This document shows positions 16,832-18,513 of a DNA stretch of 18,513 nt, in pieces; positions within the stretch are counted from its first letter, which is position 1; each line of letters starts with the position of its first letter. The stretch lies in NCBI GenBank assembly GCA_027577415.1, contig JANBQS010000416.1:1-18513 (forward strand). The letters run 5' to 3'. The translations under genes and the position numbers were made by a program. The DNA comes from Coemansia sp. RSA 922. Its lineage: Eukaryota; Kickxellomycota; Kickxellomycetes; Kickxellales; Kickxellaceae. The notes beneath the pieces are model-generated. The model saw only the letters and a program-made list of their open reading frames with translations, was not told the DNA's origin and searched no databases.

Positions 16832-16921
16832 TTACTTTAAGCAAGCCTGCCTTTGCGTTTTCGGCTTTCTTCTGTTGTTGGTGCCAAAATTTTGTATTTC
16901 TATATTGCTATTCTTTGTTCA

Positions 16922-17710
16922 ATGTCAGACACTCACAGCGCCGTTGAAATTCGATTCGTTCTCACGCCTCGCTTGCAAGAGGCTTGTCGCAAGTGCAATG
17001 CCGCTTTGCTGAAATCAAACCCCGCACGCGAGGAAATTATGCAAGCAGCAAAGGCTAAATTAGACACTCGCCAGGATACCACAGCTACCATCTCGCTCGC
17101 TGGCGTTAAGGCACTCTCGCGGCATCTACAAAGCGACTCAGCCAATGGAAAGGACATCTGGGTACACCAGCTACTCCGCGGGAGTCGCATTCCCCTTGAA
17201 GCTCCGCCGACCAAACCTCGCAATCCTGAGCTAGTGGCTCGCTTGGACAAGATCAAGAGGCAGCTGGAGGAGCAAGAGTACAAGCGAATGACTGCCGGTG
17301 TCAATGTGCGTATGCGTGGGATACCAGCACACAATTCGGTTGGCGATGACTTGCTGTTCCCTGCAGTGCCGGGAGTTCGAACTGGTCAGGCACCAGGCTT
17401 TGGGAGCGTCAAGCAGGAGATGGGTGCAGTCAACCAGCAGATATCCGTGATAATTAACATTTTGTTCAGTGCGTTGGGAGTTGGATTCGCCGTGTCATAC
17501 GCTTCTTACACGCTCACACCGTACATTGGATACCGGGTCCTGCTGGGTCTGGGGTCGGCGGTGCTTATCGTTCTCGCCGAAACTTGGCTCTTTGTGTTTG
17601 CGGGAACGCGCGGCCAGAAAAAGCGGCTAAACATTGGCGGGAAGCCTAGCAGTACCGCCACTAGGCAAAGTGTTGCTTCGGGGCAGACTATTTCCGAGCA
17701 AAAGTCGTAG
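16922..17710 (+). CDS. VMA12: V-ATPase assembly factor VMA12/TMEM199 family
   Basis: A 262-residue protein of the Vma12/TMEM199 family, an ER membrane factor that, with Vma22, stabilises and assembles the V0 sector of the vacuolar ATPase. Residues 79-103 carry the family signature: IWVHQLLRGSRIPLEAPP, then KPRNPEL. A charged helix follows (LVARLDKIKRQLEEQEYKRMT, 104-124). Two membrane segments lie at about 174-194 (SVIINILFSALGVGFAVSYAS) and 204-227 (GYRVLLGLGSAVLIVLAETW), preceded by the conserved VKQEMGAVNQQ. The basic Ser-rich C-terminus is cytosolic in known members. I start at the ATG at 16922, the first in frame; the frame is open further only from non-ATG codons. No intron. Its stop is 65 bases from that of the convergent ARA2-like gene. 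Confidence 0.93.
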   Translation: MSDTHSAVEIRFVLTPRLQEACRKCNAALLKSNPAREEIMQAAKAKLDTRQDTTATISLAGVKALSRHLQSDSANGKDIWVHQLLRGSRIPLEAPPTKPRNPELVARLDKIKRQLEEQEYKRMTAGVNVRMRGIPAHNSVGDDLLFPAVPGVRTGQAPGFGSVKQEMGAVNQQISVIINILFSALGVGFAVSYASYTLTPYIGYRVLLGLGSAVLIVLAETWLFVFAGTRGQKKRLNIGGKPSSTATRQSVASGQTISEQKS

Positions 17711-17775
17711 TCATTACTATACTGTACCCTATCTTCGTCAAATGTGTATATTTTATATTGTATGCTAGACATCTA

Positions 17776-18513
17776 CTATGCATTTCCTGGCGGAGATGGC
17801 CAAGTATACTCGGCAAATGGTTCTAGAATAGTTTTGATCTGGGCGTAAATGCTCTGGATATTGTCGTTCTCATACTTGCCAGAGGCATAGAGCTGGAGTT
17901 TCTGTGCGCGAGAATAGGCGCGAAATGCGTGCTCGACCTCCTGAGATGTCTTGGCACCTACGAGGTGCACATCAACGTCGCCATACGAAAAGGCGTAGCT
18001 CTCGGCGATTTCAGCTAGCGAAATTTTGCTCTCTTCGTTGCAATTACGTACTAGATCGATGCATTGCTTCACTGCGTTCTTGAGCTCAGGTTTGGCTGGG
18101 TGCCACTCTGGCGTCTCGCCGTCACTTAGCAAACCCATGGACAACGGGCTAGCGGCAATAACAGTCTCCACGCCAGCTGCTCGTAGCTTTGGCACAAACG
18201 CCGCTAGCGCTTGACAGTGCAAGTTGAAGTTGCAATATGAGAGGCAAACATCCAGTGGCGTCCCGCGTTCTTGCTGTATCTGACAAATGCGCAACAATAC
18301 TTCTAGAGGATAACCACTGATTCCTACTTTGCGAACTAGTCCCTGTTGCTTGAGCTCTAATAGCTTTGGTAGTGCTACATCGACTATTTGCGCAATATCG
18401 ACAAACTCTACGTCGTGGCACAACACGATGTCCAAATAGTCTGTGTGGAGACGACGCATGCTCTCTTGTACGCTCTCGGATATCCGCTTGGCGCTATAGT
18501 CAAAGTCGGATAT
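17776..18513 (-). CDS. ARA2-type NAD-dependent aldo-keto reductase, 5' end cut by window
   Basis: The minus-strand frame is open to base 18513, giving 245 residues; roughly 90-100 N-terminal residues with the catalytic Asp/Tyr region lie outside. The start FDYSAKRISESVQESMRRL, then HTDYLDIVLCHDVEF, matches the D-arabinose/L-galactose dehydrogenase group of aldo-keto reductases; the LCHD His corresponds to the active-site His. Barrel strands are visible in GLVRKVGISGYPL, DVCLSYCNFNL and ETVIAASPLSMGLLS. The coenzyme-binding end is HLVGAKTSQEVEHAF, where bulk AKRs have IPG. Yeast Ara2 oxidises D-arabinose with NAD in erythroascorbate synthesis; plant relatives oxidise L-galactose. The exact substrate cannot be told. 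The ATG at 18459 is internal, not the start. Confidence 0.9.
   Translation of the reverse strand: MSDFDYSAKRISESVQESMRRLHTDYLDIVLCHDVEFVDIAQIVDVALPKLLELKQQGLVRKVGISGYPLEVLLRICQIQQERGTPLDVCLSYCNFNLHCQALAAFVPKLRAAGVETVIAASPLSMGLLSDGETPEWHPAKPELKNAVKQCIDLVRNCNEESKISLAEIAESYAFSYGDVDVHLVGAKTSQEVEHAFRAYSRAQKLQLYASGKYENDNIQSIYAQIKTILEPFAEYTWPSPPGNA

Overview
The window reads as nuclear DNA from a fungus. Compact genes code for a PTS2 peroxisomal receptor (PEX7), a nucleolar ribosome-biogenesis factor (RRP36), a mitochondrial ribosomal protein (uL30m), a V-ATPase assembly factor (VMA12) and an ARA2-type aldo-keto reductase. Spliceosomal introns with GTAAGT/GTATGT donors are present. A BORCS5-like lysosome-positioning subunit, absent from the best-known yeasts in this form, suggests an early-diverging lineage; Kickxellomycotina is my guess from overall impression, not proof.

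Layout. 1-2572: 3' part of a long unrecognised ORF. 2627-3577 (-): PEX7. 3829-4806 (+): RRP36, divergent from PEX7 across a 251-base shared promoter. 4807-5716: no gene seen. 5717-10093 (+): a four-exon gene whose first coding exon is only the ATG; it codes for a BORCS5 (myrlysin)-like protein with an N-myristoylation motif and a Ser-rich tail of about 800 residues. 10179-10604 (-): uL30m. 16922-17710 (+): VMA12/TMEM199. 17776-18513 (-): ARA2-like reductase, cut by the window end.

Between uL30m and VMA12 lies a visibly AT-rich island (about 10.85-16.1 kb). It holds four divergent paralogues of a small (about 125-140 aa) cytosolic alpha/beta protein that I cannot assign to any known family: A 11022-11411 (-), B 12403-12777 (-), C 13897-14322 (-) and D 15621-16037 (+). 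Homology goes well beyond the genes. Each has a TATA box 108-118 bases before the ATG. Upstream lie copies of a roughly 75-base element with core AAAAGAAAATCCG. Downstream of A, B and C lies a decayed coding relic ending in similar residues. D carries an in-frame UGA at codon 8 with an otherwise intact frame. This array, expanded by duplication of whole units, is the best candidate here for something undescribed.

The flanking genes are housekeeping functions with no evident link to the array.
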